NCBI GenBank assembly: GCA_012841465.1
Contig: DUUS01000098.1
Location: 1 to 14,407 of the forward strand
Source: Mollicutes bacterium
Lineage (GTDB): Bacteria > Bacillota_I > Bacilli_A > RF39 > UBA660
Direction: 5' to 3'
DNA length: 14,407 bases
Shown here: piece by piece, positions 7,069 through 13,722 of the stretch
Layout: every line of letters begins with the position of its first letter
How positions within the stretch are numbered: the stretch's first letter is position 1
Notes under the pieces: generated by a model
Told to the model about the DNA's origin: nothing
The model's database searches: none
The model's input: the letters and a program-made list of their open reading frames with translations, nothing else
Translations under genes and position numbers: made by a program

Positions 7069-8182
7069 AGTAAGTTCTAATTGGAAGTACTACTTGAATT
7101 AATGATTCATCTTTAACTGATTTAATTGTTATTAGTGAACATTCACTATTAATTAAAATTAATATTTCTTCTTCATTTAAATTCCTTAAAGCTTCTAACA
7201 TATACTTAGAACTAAATGATATAACTAAACTTTCATCAGTATTTTTATCTAGTAGTACATTTTCTTCTACCTTCCCTATTTCACTTGCATAAGAAGATAT
7301 TAACACTCCTGATTCAGTTGTTTCTAATTTAACAATGTTTCTATCTTTACTTTGAGTAAGAAGTGCTGCTCTATCTATTGCTTCTCTAAATGAATTTAAT
7401 GTTGCATTTAAGATAAATTTAAATTCTGATGGTACTAGTGACTGAGTATTAGGAAAGCTTCCTGATAGTAAATTTGATTGAAATAAATAATCATCATATT
7501 TAAATAAAACTTTGTTAGTAAATAGATGGATTTCAACATTATTATCATTTGTAAGTAATTTATCAAATTCATTTAAGTTCTTTCCAGGTATTACTACTTC
7601 AATAGAATCATAACTTTTATCTAACTTAATTGTCTTTTTAGACATTCTATATGAATCTGTAGCAATACAGTTAAGCATATTATCTTCTACCTTTATATTT
7701 ACTCCTGTTAGTATTGGTCTTGCTTCTTGAGTAGATACAGCATAAATAGTTTGATTAATAATTTCTTTTAAAATATTTCCTTTAAGTATTAAAGGATTTT
7801 TTGTTTCTTCAAAATTTATATTAGGATATTCATCTAAATTTAAACAATTTAAATTAAAGACAGTATTTTTAGTACTAATTAATATTTTTAAACTATCTAT
7901 TACTTCAATATTAATATCTTCATTAGGTAGTTTTCTTATTATATCAAGTAAGTATTTAGCTTGAATTATAATAGTACCAGTTTTTTCAATCTTTTTTATT
8001 TCTTTTTTATCAATAAAAGATTGAATCATTAAATCACTGTCACTTGCTGTTAAATATAATCCTTCCTTTTTAAGATCAAACTTTACTCCATCAAGTATAG
8101 GAATTATATTCCTTGGATTTACTGCTCTCATTACGTTTGTTAATTTATCAAGTAAAATATCTTTTTCAATAATAAATTTCAT
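7067..8182 (-). CDS. dnaN: DNA polymerase III beta subunit (sliding clamp)
   Basis: 371 aa, close to the B. subtilis clamp (378). The dimeric ring tethers the replicative polymerase to DNA and is a hub for clamp-binding proteins. The start MKFIIEKDILLDKLTNVMRAV, the block around 140-160 (NQTIYAVSTQEARPILTGVNIK) and the C-terminus VVLPIRTY are typical. The ATG is preceded by GAAGGA. It lies 117 bp after dnaA, the normal order. That gap holds DnaA-box-like sequences and a plausible own promoter. The transcript ends at a hairpin overlapping the stop codon. Confidence 0.97.
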   Translation of the reverse strand: MKFIIEKDILLDKLTNVMRAVNPRNIIPILDGVKFDLKKEGLYLTASDSDLMIQSFIDKKEIKKIEKTGTIIIQAKYLLDIIRKLPNEDINIEVIDSLKILISTKNTVFNLNCLNLDEYPNINFEETKNPLILKGNILKEIINQTIYAVSTQEARPILTGVNIKVEDNMLNCIATDSYRMSKKTIKLDKSYDSIEVVIPGKNLNEFDKLLTNDNNVEIHLFTNKVLFKYDDYLFQSNLLSGSFPNTQSLVPSEFKFILNATLNSFREAIDRAALLTQSKDRNIVKLETTESGVLISSYASEIGKVEENVLLDKNTDESLVISFSSKYMLEALRNLNEEEILILINSECSLITIKSVKDESLIQVVLPIRTY

Positions 8183-8219
8183 TATATTCCTTCTTTCTTT
8201 TGTATTTTATTATTATAGG

Positions 8220-8285
8220 TGTTAACAATGTTAATAACTTTTGTTTTTGTTATATTTATTATACTAAATATATTGTTAATAACAA
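8220..8285 (-). promoter_or_regulatory. DnaA-box cluster and possible dnaN promoter in the dnaA-dnaN gap (second half of oriC)
   Basis: On the minus strand there are TTATTAACA at 8229-8237 and 8274-8282, each two changes from TTATCCACA, and TTGTTAACA at 8220-8228. The 8274 box lies in the palindrome TTGTTAATAACAA (8273-8285). A minus-strand TATAAT (8258-8263) with TTGTTA 16 bp upstream (8280-8285) could drive dnaN, overlapping the box. B. subtilis also has boxes and its unwinding site between dnaA and dnaN. I could not find a clear DnaA-trio pattern. Confidence 0.5.
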
Positions 8286-8299
8286 AATAGTTTTAAACA

Positions 8300-9643
8300 T
8301 TAATTCACAATTAAGTTTTTTATCTCATTTATTTCCTTTTTTAATGTTTCATTTTCTTTTATTTCTTTATTTATCTTATCATAAGCATAAAGTACGGTAG
8401 AATGGTCTCTGTTACCGAATTCAAGACCTATTTTAACAACAGTTTCTTCAGTAGTCATTCTAGATAAGTACATTGCTATTTGTCTTGGTTTGTTAATATT
8501 AGCAGTTCTCTTTTTACTTTTTAAATCATCAATTGTGATTTTATAATAGTCTGCTACTGCCTTTTGGATTCTAACAATGTTATTAGTAATATAAATAGAT
8601 GATCCGATATAATCTTTTAAAGCTTCAGTTGCAAACTCAACATTAATCTCTTTAGGAGACATAATAGCTGCATAAGCATATAGTCTAGTAATTGCTCCTT
8701 CTAAGTGTCTAACATCATTTTCACAGTTAGTTGCGATATATTCGATAACTTCATTTTGAACAAGTGAAGCAACTTCATGACCTGCCATTTTATCTTTAAG
8801 TATTTTACATCTTAAATCAAAGTCAGGCGGATAGATATCAACAGTAAGTCCCCATCTAAATCTAGTTCGTAGTCTATCTTCTAGTAGTTTTAAATCATCA
8901 GGTGACCGATCTGAGCTGATTATTATTTGTTTATTAGAATCATATAAGGTATTAAAAGTATGAAAGAATTCCTGTTGAGTCTTCTCTGCTCCTCCTAGAA
9001 ACTGAATATCATCAATGATAAGAACATCAATATTACGGTATTTATATTTAAAATGTTCGATTACTTCTAAATTATCTTCATTTTTCTTATTAATACCAAT
9101 AAAATCAGAAATAAACTCTTCACTAGTGACATATAAAACTTTTTTCTTACTATTTTCACTAACATAATTACCAATAGCATGCATTAAATGAGTTTTACCT
9201 AGTCCACTTTTACCGTGGATAAATAAAGGATTGTATATTTTACCAGGTTCTTCAGCAACCGCAACAGACGCTGTTTGAGCAAAACGGTTACTATCACCAA
9301 TGACAAAGTTTTCAAATGTATACTTTGGATTTAAATTAGAATTTATACTGAAATAATCCTCATCAAGCTTTTCTTCACTTTTTTCTTCTTCAATGATATC
9401 TTCTTCAACAACAAACTCTAAATCATAACTACATCCAACAAGATCATTTAATATTTCATCAATTAAATCATAATAAGTATCTTTAAGAAACTTTTTATGA
9501 AAACTCATTGGCACTTCAATAAGTAATTTCCCCTCTTCTTGTTTTAAAATCTTAGTATCTTTAAACCAAGTATCATAAGAAACAGTAGAAATTTTTCTTT
9601 TAACAACTTCTAAAAAATTTGACCAAAGTAAATTGTTGTCCAA
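8300..9643 (-). CDS. dnaA: Chromosomal replication initiator protein DnaA
   Basis: 447 aa AAA+ initiator that binds DnaA boxes and melts oriC. Domain I is about residues 5-75, with the W-x-x-F/L start and the TWFKDTK block. Domain II is a short acidic linker (80-100). Domain III starts at NPKYTFENFVIGDSNRFA. It has Walker A GKSGLGKT (144-151), Walker B VLIIDDIQFL (207-216), sensor ISSDR (242-246) and the LEDRLRTRF box (254-262). Domain IV (about 350-447) has KKRT (377-380), PRQIAMYLSR and the RDHSTV base-reading motif (412-417). Translation starts at TTG (9641-9643), since DNNLLW aligns with the family N-terminus and no ATG lies near. A GGGGTG ribosome site sits 6 nt upstream. The first downstream ATG falls inside domain I. 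Confidence 0.97.
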   Translation of the reverse strand: MDNNLLWSNFLEVVKRKISTVSYDTWFKDTKILKQEEGKLLIEVPMSFHKKFLKDTYYDLIDEILNDLVGCSYDLEFVVEEDIIEEEKSEEKLDEDYFSINSNLNPKYTFENFVIGDSNRFAQTASVAVAEEPGKIYNPLFIHGKSGLGKTHLMHAIGNYVSENSKKKVLYVTSEEFISDFIGINKKNEDNLEVIEHFKYKYRNIDVLIIDDIQFLGGAEKTQQEFFHTFNTLYDSNKQIIISSDRSPDDLKLLEDRLRTRFRWGLTVDIYPPDFDLRCKILKDKMAGHEVASLVQNEVIEYIATNCENDVRHLEGAITRLYAYAAIMSPKEINVEFATEALKDYIGSSIYITNNIVRIQKAVADYYKITIDDLKSKKRTANINKPRQIAMYLSRMTTEETVVKIGLEFGNRDHSTVLYAYDKINKEIKENETLKKEINEIKNLIVN

Positions 9644-9738
9644 TTAAAACACCCCGCTTTCTTAAGATTACTTTTCTTCTCTACTTAATTGTAATTCACA
9701 AATGTTAAAAAATAAAGTGAAACAAATGTTTAAAATCT

Positions 9739-9768
9739 ATACTAACATACTTTCCACAAAGTTATCAA
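9739..9768 (-). promoter_or_regulatory. Candidate dnaA promoter overlapping DnaA boxes
   Basis: The minus strand has TTGATA (9763-9768), an 18-bp spacer and TAGTAT (9739-9744). Both DnaA-like boxes at 9750-9758 and 9762-9770 fall on it, which would allow autorepression. A TACAAT at 9688-9693 with a weak -35 is an alternative. Confidence 0.35.
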
Positions 9769-9972
9769 CAAAAAAAGCCCATATTTACGAAATAAAACCC
9801 ACTTATTAACATTTTCCACAAAATGACTTTAACAATAACTTTTTATTATTAACAATATCCAGAATTTAAACAATAAAAAAAACAACAGTAGATATTAGGA
9901 GGTTAAATCACTAATCTAATTTTATTTATATGCAGACCGACTTCCCATATAAAACTTTTATTGTTGTTAACA
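9750..9972 (+). other. oriC: Origin of replication, dnaA-upstream DnaA-box cluster
   Basis: In the 403-bp gap between dnaA and the next gene, all plus-strand 9-mers related to TTATCCACA: CTTTCCACA 9750-9758, TTATCAACA 9762-9770, TTATTAACA 9803-9811, TTTTCCACA 9812-9820 (adjacent to the previous box), TTATTAACA 9846-9854 and TTGTTAACA 9964-9972. None is a perfect consensus. Genes diverge from here on both sides, dnaA is adjacent and the DNA is very AT-rich, all typical of a Bacilli origin. The remainder of the gap holds a hairpin at 9925-9953 and the promoter at 10001-10029. Confidence 0.82.
9925..9953. other. Inverted repeat with GC-rich loop inside the origin region
   Basis: TTTATATG (9925-9932) and CATATAAA (9946-9953) form a perfect 8-bp inverted repeat around the 13-nt loop CAGACCGACTTCC, which is strikingly GC-rich for its surroundings. 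It lacks a clear T tail in either direction, so it is not an obvious terminator. Function unknown. Confidence 0.5.
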
Positions 9973-10000
9973 TTATAACAAATTTATAATAAATATTTTT

Positions 10001-10029
10001 TTGACATCAATTAATTATAGTGCTAGAAT
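10001..10029 (+). promoter_or_regulatory. Strong sigma-A-type promoter for the 3D-domain gene
   Basis: TTGACA (10001-10006), a 17-bp spacer and TAGAAT (10024-10029), preceded by TGC to give an extended -10. The start would be near 10036, leaving a leader of about 11 nt with GGGGAT as the ribosome site. Confidence 0.8.
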
Positions 10030-10046
10030 TATATTGGGGATAGAAC

Positions 10047-10589
10047 ATGAAGAAAAACATAAGAAAATTTTTAAAATTTATTAAAGTAAGTATGTTAGTT
10101 ACTGTTTTTTTCATGTGTCAGCAAGTATATATTCCTAAGGCGGAAACAAAGGTTATTAATGAAAATTTAAATAAGACTTTAGATCTTCATTCTATGTCAG
10201 TTAGATATGATGAAATGGTTTTAAGTGATTTACAAGTACCACTGGCAACATTCACTGGTGATTTAACTGGTTATGCTGCTGATTGTCCACTTTGTAGTGG
10301 ATACCTTGGATGTACTAATAAAAATGTTTTGAATCCTAGGGTAACTACTTATGATGATATAGATTATGGTAATGTTAATATAGTAGCGTCATCTAGAAAC
10401 ATTCCTTGTGGTTCGATTGTTTCTTTTGATTTATCAGGAGTAAAGGTGACTGCTATAGTATTAGATAGAGGAGTTCTAGGCAGTGATCTTGATCTTCTTG
10501 TTGAAAGTGAAGATATAGCTATAAAAAATGTAGGAAGGAAAAAAATATCTTACGATGTACTTCGTTTTGGATATGAGAGAGATAATTAA
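10047..10589 (+). CDS. Secreted or membrane-anchored 3D-domain protein (double-psi beta-barrel, YabE/RlpA-like)
   Basis: 180 aa. A basic N-terminus and a hydrophobic segment at about 10-28 look like a signal peptide or membrane anchor. Residues about 112-176 resemble the 3D domain of cell-wall lytic enzymes: IVASSRNIPCGSIVSF, then IVLDRGVLGSDLDLLVES with Asp140, Asp147 and Asp149 as the likely conserved acids, then VGRKKISYDVLRFG. Just before it is a cysteine cluster DCPLCSGYLGC (Cys80, 83, 89), plus Cys121, which could form disulfides or bind metal. B. subtilis has the 3D protein YabE upstream of rnmV-ksgA, so position supports a YabE-type role. The G5 and DUF348 regions of YabE are absent. 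Peptidoglycan hydrolase activity is inferred from the family only. Confidence 0.78.
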   Translation: MKKNIRKFLKFIKVSMLVTVFFMCQQVYIPKAETKVINENLNKTLDLHSMSVRYDEMVLSDLQVPLATFTGDLTGYAADCPLCSGYLGCTNKNVLNPRVTTYDDIDYGNVNIVASSRNIPCGSIVSFDLSGVKVTAIVLDRGVLGSDLDLLVESEDIAIKNVGRKKISYDVLRFGYERDN

Positions 10590-10609
10590 TTTATCTTTTT
10601 TTAATTAAT

Positions 10610-11371
10610 ATGGATAATTTTAAGTTTAAGAAAAAATATGGTCAAAACTTTTTAATAGATGAAAATGTTTTAAATAATATAGTAAATAATATTAATATTA
10701 AAGATAATGATTTAATTATAGAGATTGGTCCTGGAAGTGGGGCTTTAACTAATAAGTTAATTGAAAAGGGCAGAGTACTTGCTTACGAAATTGATTTAGA
10801 TACTAAAAAGTATTTAAAAGATTTTAATGTTATTTATGATGATTTTCTTAAAAGAGATTTAGAAAAAGATTTAAAAGATTACCAATATAATAATTTATAT
10901 ATAGTAGGAAATCTTCCTTATTATATAACTACACCTATTATAGAAAAGATAATTAAAAGTAAAATTAATGTTAAAGAAATGATTTTTATGGTTCAAAAGG
11001 AAGTAGGGGAAAGATTATCTTCACTTCCAGGAAATAAAAGCTATGGTTATATTACTTGTTATTTAAATTATTATTATGAAATAAGTAAGTTATTTAATGT
11101 TAGTAGAAATTCATTTTATCCAGTACCCAATGTAGATAGTACTGTTATTAAGCTAATTAGTCACAGTAAATATAAAGTAAGTGATGAAAAGTTATTAAAT
11201 AATATATTAAAAAAGTCTTTTACTCATAAAAGAAAGACTCTTCTTAATAATTTAAAAGAATATGATAAAGATGTTATTAAAAATATTTTAATTAAGAATA
11301 AATATAATTTAAGTGTAAGGGCAGAAGAACTTCCCTTAAGTATATTTATAGAAATAACTGATGCTTTATAG
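10610..11371 (+). CDS. rsmA: 16S rRNA (adenine1518/1519-N6)-dimethyltransferase RsmA (KsgA)
   Basis: 253 aa. It dimethylates two adjacent adenines in the 3'-terminal hairpin of 16S rRNA using SAM and acts as a late 30S assembly checkpoint. Visible are KKYGQNFLID (8-17), the SAM-binding IEIGPGSGALT (37-47), acidic motif II AYEID (58-62), the catalytic motif NLPYYI (101-106), VQKEVGERL (128-136) and FYPVPNVDSTVIKL (169-182). No Erm-type context is present, and linkage to yabG and veg supports RsmA. The start has no convincing Shine-Dalgarno sequence and lies 20 nt after the preceding stop, so translation may depend on coupling. The gene for RNase M5 (rnmV), usually just upstream in Bacillota, is missing here. 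Confidence 0.95.
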   Translation: MDNFKFKKKYGQNFLIDENVLNNIVNNINIKDNDLIIEIGPGSGALTNKLIEKGRVLAYEIDLDTKKYLKDFNVIYDDFLKRDLEKDLKDYQYNNLYIVGNLPYYITTPIIEKIIKSKINVKEMIFMVQKEVGERLSSLPGNKSYGYITCYLNYYYEISKLFNVSRNSFYPVPNVDSTVIKLISHSKYKVSDEKLLNNILKKSFTHKRKTLLNNLKEYDKDVIKNILIKNKYNLSVRAEELPLSIFIEITDAL

Positions 11372-11380
11372 CATTTTTTT
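11361..11380 (+). terminator. Short intrinsic terminator overlapping the rsmA stop
   Basis: ATGCT (11361-11365), a 4-nt loop TTAT and AGCAT (11370-11374) run into a stretch of seven T. The stem is only 5 bp, so termination may be partial. It would separate housekeeping rsmA from the sporulation gene yabG. Confidence 0.55.
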
Positions 11381-11415
11381 AAATTTAGAGAATATATTTC
11401 TTATAGGTGATTGCT

Positions 11416-12186
11416 TTGTTTAAAAAAGGAGATTTAGTAACAAGAAAAAGTTATAATCATGATACTTTATTTAAAATACTTAATATTATAGATGATGTTT
11501 GTTATTTAAAAGGTGTTGATGTTAGATTATATGCTGACAGTAGTAAAGAAGATTTAAAACTATATGAAAAAGAACACCGAGATGATTTTGATAAAGTATC
11601 CGATGAAATAATAAATTTAGACCGAAATGAATATTTTTTTATGCCTGCAAGAATACTTCATTTTGATGGAGATAAAGACTACTTAAAAAGATGTATGGAG
11701 TTTTATAAAAAATTAAATATAAAGGCAATCGGTAAAGTAGTAAAAGAAGAGGTGCTTCCTAAAAGAATATTTGCTTATTTAAATGAGTATAATCCCGATA
11801 TAGTAATTATAACTGGTCACGATGCATATTATCGTAAGAAGGGGAGTAAAGAAGATATAAACAATTATAAAAATTCAAGATATTTTAGAGAATCAATAAG
11901 TGTGGCTAGAAAATATGAAAAAAGTCATGATAAATTAGTAATAATAGCTGGTGCTTGTCAAAGTGATTATGAAGAATTAATTAAAAGTGGGGCAAATTAT
12001 GCATCAAGTCCGAAAAGAATTAACATTCATGCACTTGATCCAGCTGTAATAGCTTCAACAGTCGCACTTACAGAAAAAAATCAGCCCGTTGATCTTTTAG
12101 AAACTTTATCTAAAACAAAATACGGATCAAAAGGAATGGGCGGAATAAAGGGGACAGGTCTAATGTATGTGGGGTATCCAAGATGA
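11416..12186 (+). CDS. yabG: Sporulation protease YabG
   Basis: 256 aa, slightly shorter than B. subtilis YabG. YabG is a mother-cell protease (MEROPS U57) that processes spore coat proteins such as SpoIVA and SafA. Strong matches are the N-terminal KKGDLVTRKSY, RILHFDGDKDYLKRC, PDIVIITGHDAY, AGACQSDYEELIKSGANYASSPKRINIHALDP and the glycine-rich C-terminal GSKGMGGIKGTG. The start is most likely TTG (11416-11418), placed 5 nt after AGGTGA and matching the family N-terminus. A GTG three codons upstream overlaps that ribosome site. The stop overlaps the veg start by 4 bp (ATGA). In Bacillus yabG is sigma-K dependent; I did not find a convincing sigma-K promoter in the short upstream gap. Confidence 0.93.
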   Translation: MFKKGDLVTRKSYNHDTLFKILNIIDDVCYLKGVDVRLYADSSKEDLKLYEKEHRDDFDKVSDEIINLDRNEYFFMPARILHFDGDKDYLKRCMEFYKKLNIKAIGKVVKEEVLPKRIFAYLNEYNPDIVIITGHDAYYRKKGSKEDINNYKNSRYFRESISVARKYEKSHDKLVIIAGACQSDYEELIKSGANYASSPKRINIHALDPAVIASTVALTEKNQPVDLLETLSKTKYGSKGMGGIKGTGLMYVGYPR

Positions 12187-12392
12187 TAGAGTCAATTAAA
12201 GAGAAAGTTATTAATCATTTAAATAAACAAGTAAAAGTAACTTCTAAAGAAAATAGAAACCGAAATGAAATATTTTACGGTAATGTAACTGAAATATATT
12301 CTCATGTTTTTATAGTCTCAAATGGTGTAGAAACGAAAAGTTATAGCTTTAGTGATATATTAGCTAAAGACATAAAAGTAGAATTTTTGTGA
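12183..12392 (+). CDS. veg: Veg family protein (DUF1021)
   Basis: 69 aa small soluble protein with a predicted SH3-like beta-barrel. In B. subtilis Veg is abundant and promotes biofilm formation by opposing SinR. Family features are the N-terminal IESIKEKVINHLNKQVKV, the basic KENRNRNE stretch, and YGNVTEIYSHVFIV followed by KSYSFSDIL. Overlap with yabG (ATGA) implies coupled translation. In B. subtilis it also follows yabG but has its own strong promoter, which I do not see here. Confidence 0.88.
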   Translation: MIESIKEKVINHLNKQVKVTSKENRNRNEIFYGNVTEIYSHVFIVSNGVETKSYSFSDILAKDIKVEFL

Positions 12393-12398
12393 AAAATG

Positions 12399-12427
12399 TT
12401 GCATTTTACCAAATAATGCTATAGAAT
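12399..12427 (+). promoter_or_regulatory. Promoter of spoVG
   Basis: TTGCAT (12399-12404), a 17-bp spacer and TAGAAT (12422-12427), with a partly overlapping TGCTATAGA. It looks like a sigma-A promoter. B. subtilis spoVG uses sigma-H, but I find no AGGA-type -35 here. Confidence 0.65.
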
Positions 12428-12461
12428 GTTATTAAGTGAATAACTTAGAAGGAGTGGTGTT

Positions 12462-12719
12462 ATGAAAATTACATCAGTAAGCGTCCGCAAGATTGAAAAA
12501 GAAGGGTCGCGCATGAAAGGTATAGCTTCGGTATTACTAGACGATGCATTTGCCGTACATGACATCAGAATAATTGAAGGAGATAACGGTCTTTTTATTG
12601 CTATGCCTAGTAGAAAAACAGCTACTGGTAATTACCGAGACATTGCTCATCCTATTAATCCTGATGTACGTAAACATTTTGAAGATTCAATTTTAGAAGA
12701 ATTTGAAAAATCAGAATAA
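12462..12719 (+). CDS. spoVG: Septation/sporulation regulator SpoVG
   Basis: 85 aa, within the family range. SpoVG is a small nucleic-acid-binding regulator affecting septation at sporulation onset and many post-transcriptional targets in Bacillota. The N-terminus [10 protein letters not shown], the core [21 protein letters not shown] and the hallmark [33 protein letters not shown] are near-invariant in the family. The ATG follows AGAAGGAG. It has its own promoter and terminator, so it is monocistronic. Base composition is somewhat less AT-rich than its neighbours, as expected for a highly conserved, well-expressed gene. Confidence 0.97.
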   Translation: MKITSVSVRKIEKEGSRMKGIASVLLDDAFAVHDIRIIEGDNGLFIAMPSRKTATGNYRDIAHPINPDVRKHFEDSILEEFEKSE

Positions 12720-12744
12720 TTCGCATAAGTGCGAATTTTTTTTT
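12718..12744 (+). terminator. Intrinsic terminator of spoVG
   Basis: AATTCGCA (12718-12725), loop TAAG, TGCGAATT (12730-12737), with an uninterrupted T run at 12736-12744. The hairpin begins within the spoVG stop codon. Confidence 0.9.
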
Positions 12745-12787
12745 GCATAAATTTAAATTATATTCATATATTTTACTGGAGGAAAAT

Positions 12788-13069
12788 ATGGATAAAATGA
12801 TTGATGTACCAACATTTACACATGTAGTAAAAATTAGTGATCGTAAAAATATAGTAATAAGTGGTATTAAAAAAATAATCAGCTTTGATGATAAAGAGTT
12901 TTTACTTGAATCATCACTAGGTAATATTATTATCAAAGGAACAGATCTTGAAATGATTAAATTAGATACAGTTGATGGGAATGTTTCTATAAAAGGAAAA
13001 GTAGATAGTTTTAGTTATACAGATATAGTAAATAAAGAAGAATCAATGTTAAGTAAATTATTTAAATGA
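12788..13069 (+). CDS. yabP: Sporulation protein YabP
   Basis: 93 aa. YabP is a mother-cell sporulation protein required for normal spore formation in B. subtilis and belongs to the YabP/YqfC family of beta-rich proteins. It aligns along its length with B. subtilis YabP: HVVKISDRKNIVISGIKKIISFDDKEFLLESSLGNIIIKGTDLEMIKLD, then GNVSIKGKVDSFSY and the C-terminal SKLFK. The start is the ATG at 12788, five nt after TGGAGG. Upstream in-frame codons reach into the spoVG terminator and are unlikely to be used. The stop overlaps the yabQ start (ATGA). Confidence 0.88.
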   Translation: MDKMIDVPTFTHVVKISDRKNIVISGIKKIISFDDKEFLLESSLGNIIIKGTDLEMIKLDTVDGNVSIKGKVDSFSYTDIVNKEESMLSKLFK

Positions 13070-13341
13070 AACAATTATTTTTACTCCTAATATCTTTTGT
13101 ATATGGTTATATTTTTGCTATAGCTCATACTTTATTAAATAAAATTAAATTAAAGAAAAATATTTATCTTTTAATTATAAATTTTATATTTTTTCTTATC
13201 TTTACTTTATTATATATAACACTTATTTATATATTAAATAAAGGTCATATTCATTTATATATGAAGTTAATTTTAATATTAGGATTTTTCATATCAAAAT
13301 ATTGTAAAATTAGTGTAAAGAAACTAAAAAAACAAAAATAA
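13066..13341 (+). CDS. yabQ: Spore cortex biosynthesis membrane protein YabQ (short)
   Basis: 91 aa. YabQ is an integral membrane protein of the mother cell needed for spore cortex formation. There are three predicted membrane helices, roughly residues 2-22, 31-57 and 65-80, then a basic tail KLKKQK. The identification rests on the YabQ-like N-terminus (a short helix with the FVYGYIFAIAH segment), the NKGHIHLYMKLILILGFF segment and position directly after yabP with a 4-bp overlap. It is much shorter than B. subtilis YabQ (211 aa), although short versions lacking the long C-terminal extension would keep the membrane core. The sequence alone is weakly conserved. Confidence 0.72.
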   Translation: MKQLFLLLISFVYGYIFAIAHTLLNKIKLKKNIYLLIINFIFFLIFTLLYITLIYILNKGHIHLYMKLILILGFFISKYCKISVKKLKKQK

Positions 13342-13365
13342 TTAATCACCTATTAGAACTCTATA

Positions 13366-13374
13366 TGATACAAT
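13366..13374 (+). promoter_or_regulatory. Extended -10 promoter for divIC
   Basis: TGATACAAT is an extended -10 with no recognisable -35 at the usual spacing. The start near 13381 would leave a very short leader beginning at the GGAG ribosome site. Confidence 0.4.
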
Positions 13375-13395
13375 ATCTATGCGGAGCGTATGTTT

Positions 13396-13689
13396 ATGAA
13401 AAAAACTTCAAAAAAAGCAAAAAGAAGATATTTAATGTTAACACTATTAATTTTTGTGTTTGTTTCATATTTAGCAATGTTTGGTTTTGATTACTATCAA
13501 AAGATCAAACTAAACTACGAAACCAAAAAAGAACTTGAAAATTTATATCATGAGCTACTTGCTGAAGAAGAAATATTAACAAGTGAAGTAACTAGACTAC
13601 AAGATCCAGATTATGTTGCTAAATTTGCTAGGGAAAAACATATGTATTCTAAAGATGGAGAAATCATAATTAGAATTCCGAAAGATTGA
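13396..13689 (+). CDS. divIC: Septum formation initiator DivIC/FtsB
   Basis: 97 aa bitopic divisome protein that pairs with FtsL and DivIB/FtsQ to activate septal peptidoglycan synthesis. It has a basic cytoplasmic N-terminus (KKTSKKAKRR), one membrane helix (about 12-32), an extracellular coiled coil (about 38-66) and the conserved end LQDPDYVAKFAREKHMYSKDGEIIIRIP. It follows yabQ as in Bacillus. The ATG at 13396 is preferred because GGAG lies 9 nt upstream; the ATG two codons earlier is only 3 nt from it. The ssrA promoter overlaps the stop codon. Confidence 0.92.
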   Translation: MKKTSKKAKRRYLMLTLLIFVFVSYLAMFGFDYYQKIKLNYETKKELENLYHELLAEEEILTSEVTRLQDPDYVAKFAREKHMYSKDGEIIIRIPKD

Positions 13690-13714
13690 ATAAACAGCAT
13701 AAATATGCTATAAT
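13686..13714 (+). promoter_or_regulatory. Promoter of ssrA
   Basis: TTGAAT (13686-13691), a 17-bp spacer and a perfect TATAAT (13709-13714), preceded by TGC. The -35 overlaps the divIC stop codon (13687-13689). Spacing puts the start at about 13721-13723, matching the mature 5' end. Confidence 0.85.
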
Positions 13715-13722
13715 TCTCTCAT

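Noticed and set aside
9214..9222. CGTGGATAA (reverse TTATCCACG), one change from a perfect DnaA box, within dnaA
   Set aside because: It is dictated by the conserved Walker A codons (FIHGK) and stands alone, so a regulatory role is not supported.
12745..12772. Sigma-E-type promoter for yabP (GCATAAA, 13 bp, CATATATT)
   Set aside because: The elements match moderately, but the start would fall at about 12779, inside the TGGAGG ribosome site, removing it from the message.
12655..12936. Minus-strand open frame across the spoVG-yabP junction
   Set aside because: It runs through the clear spoVG terminator and antisense to two recognised genes.
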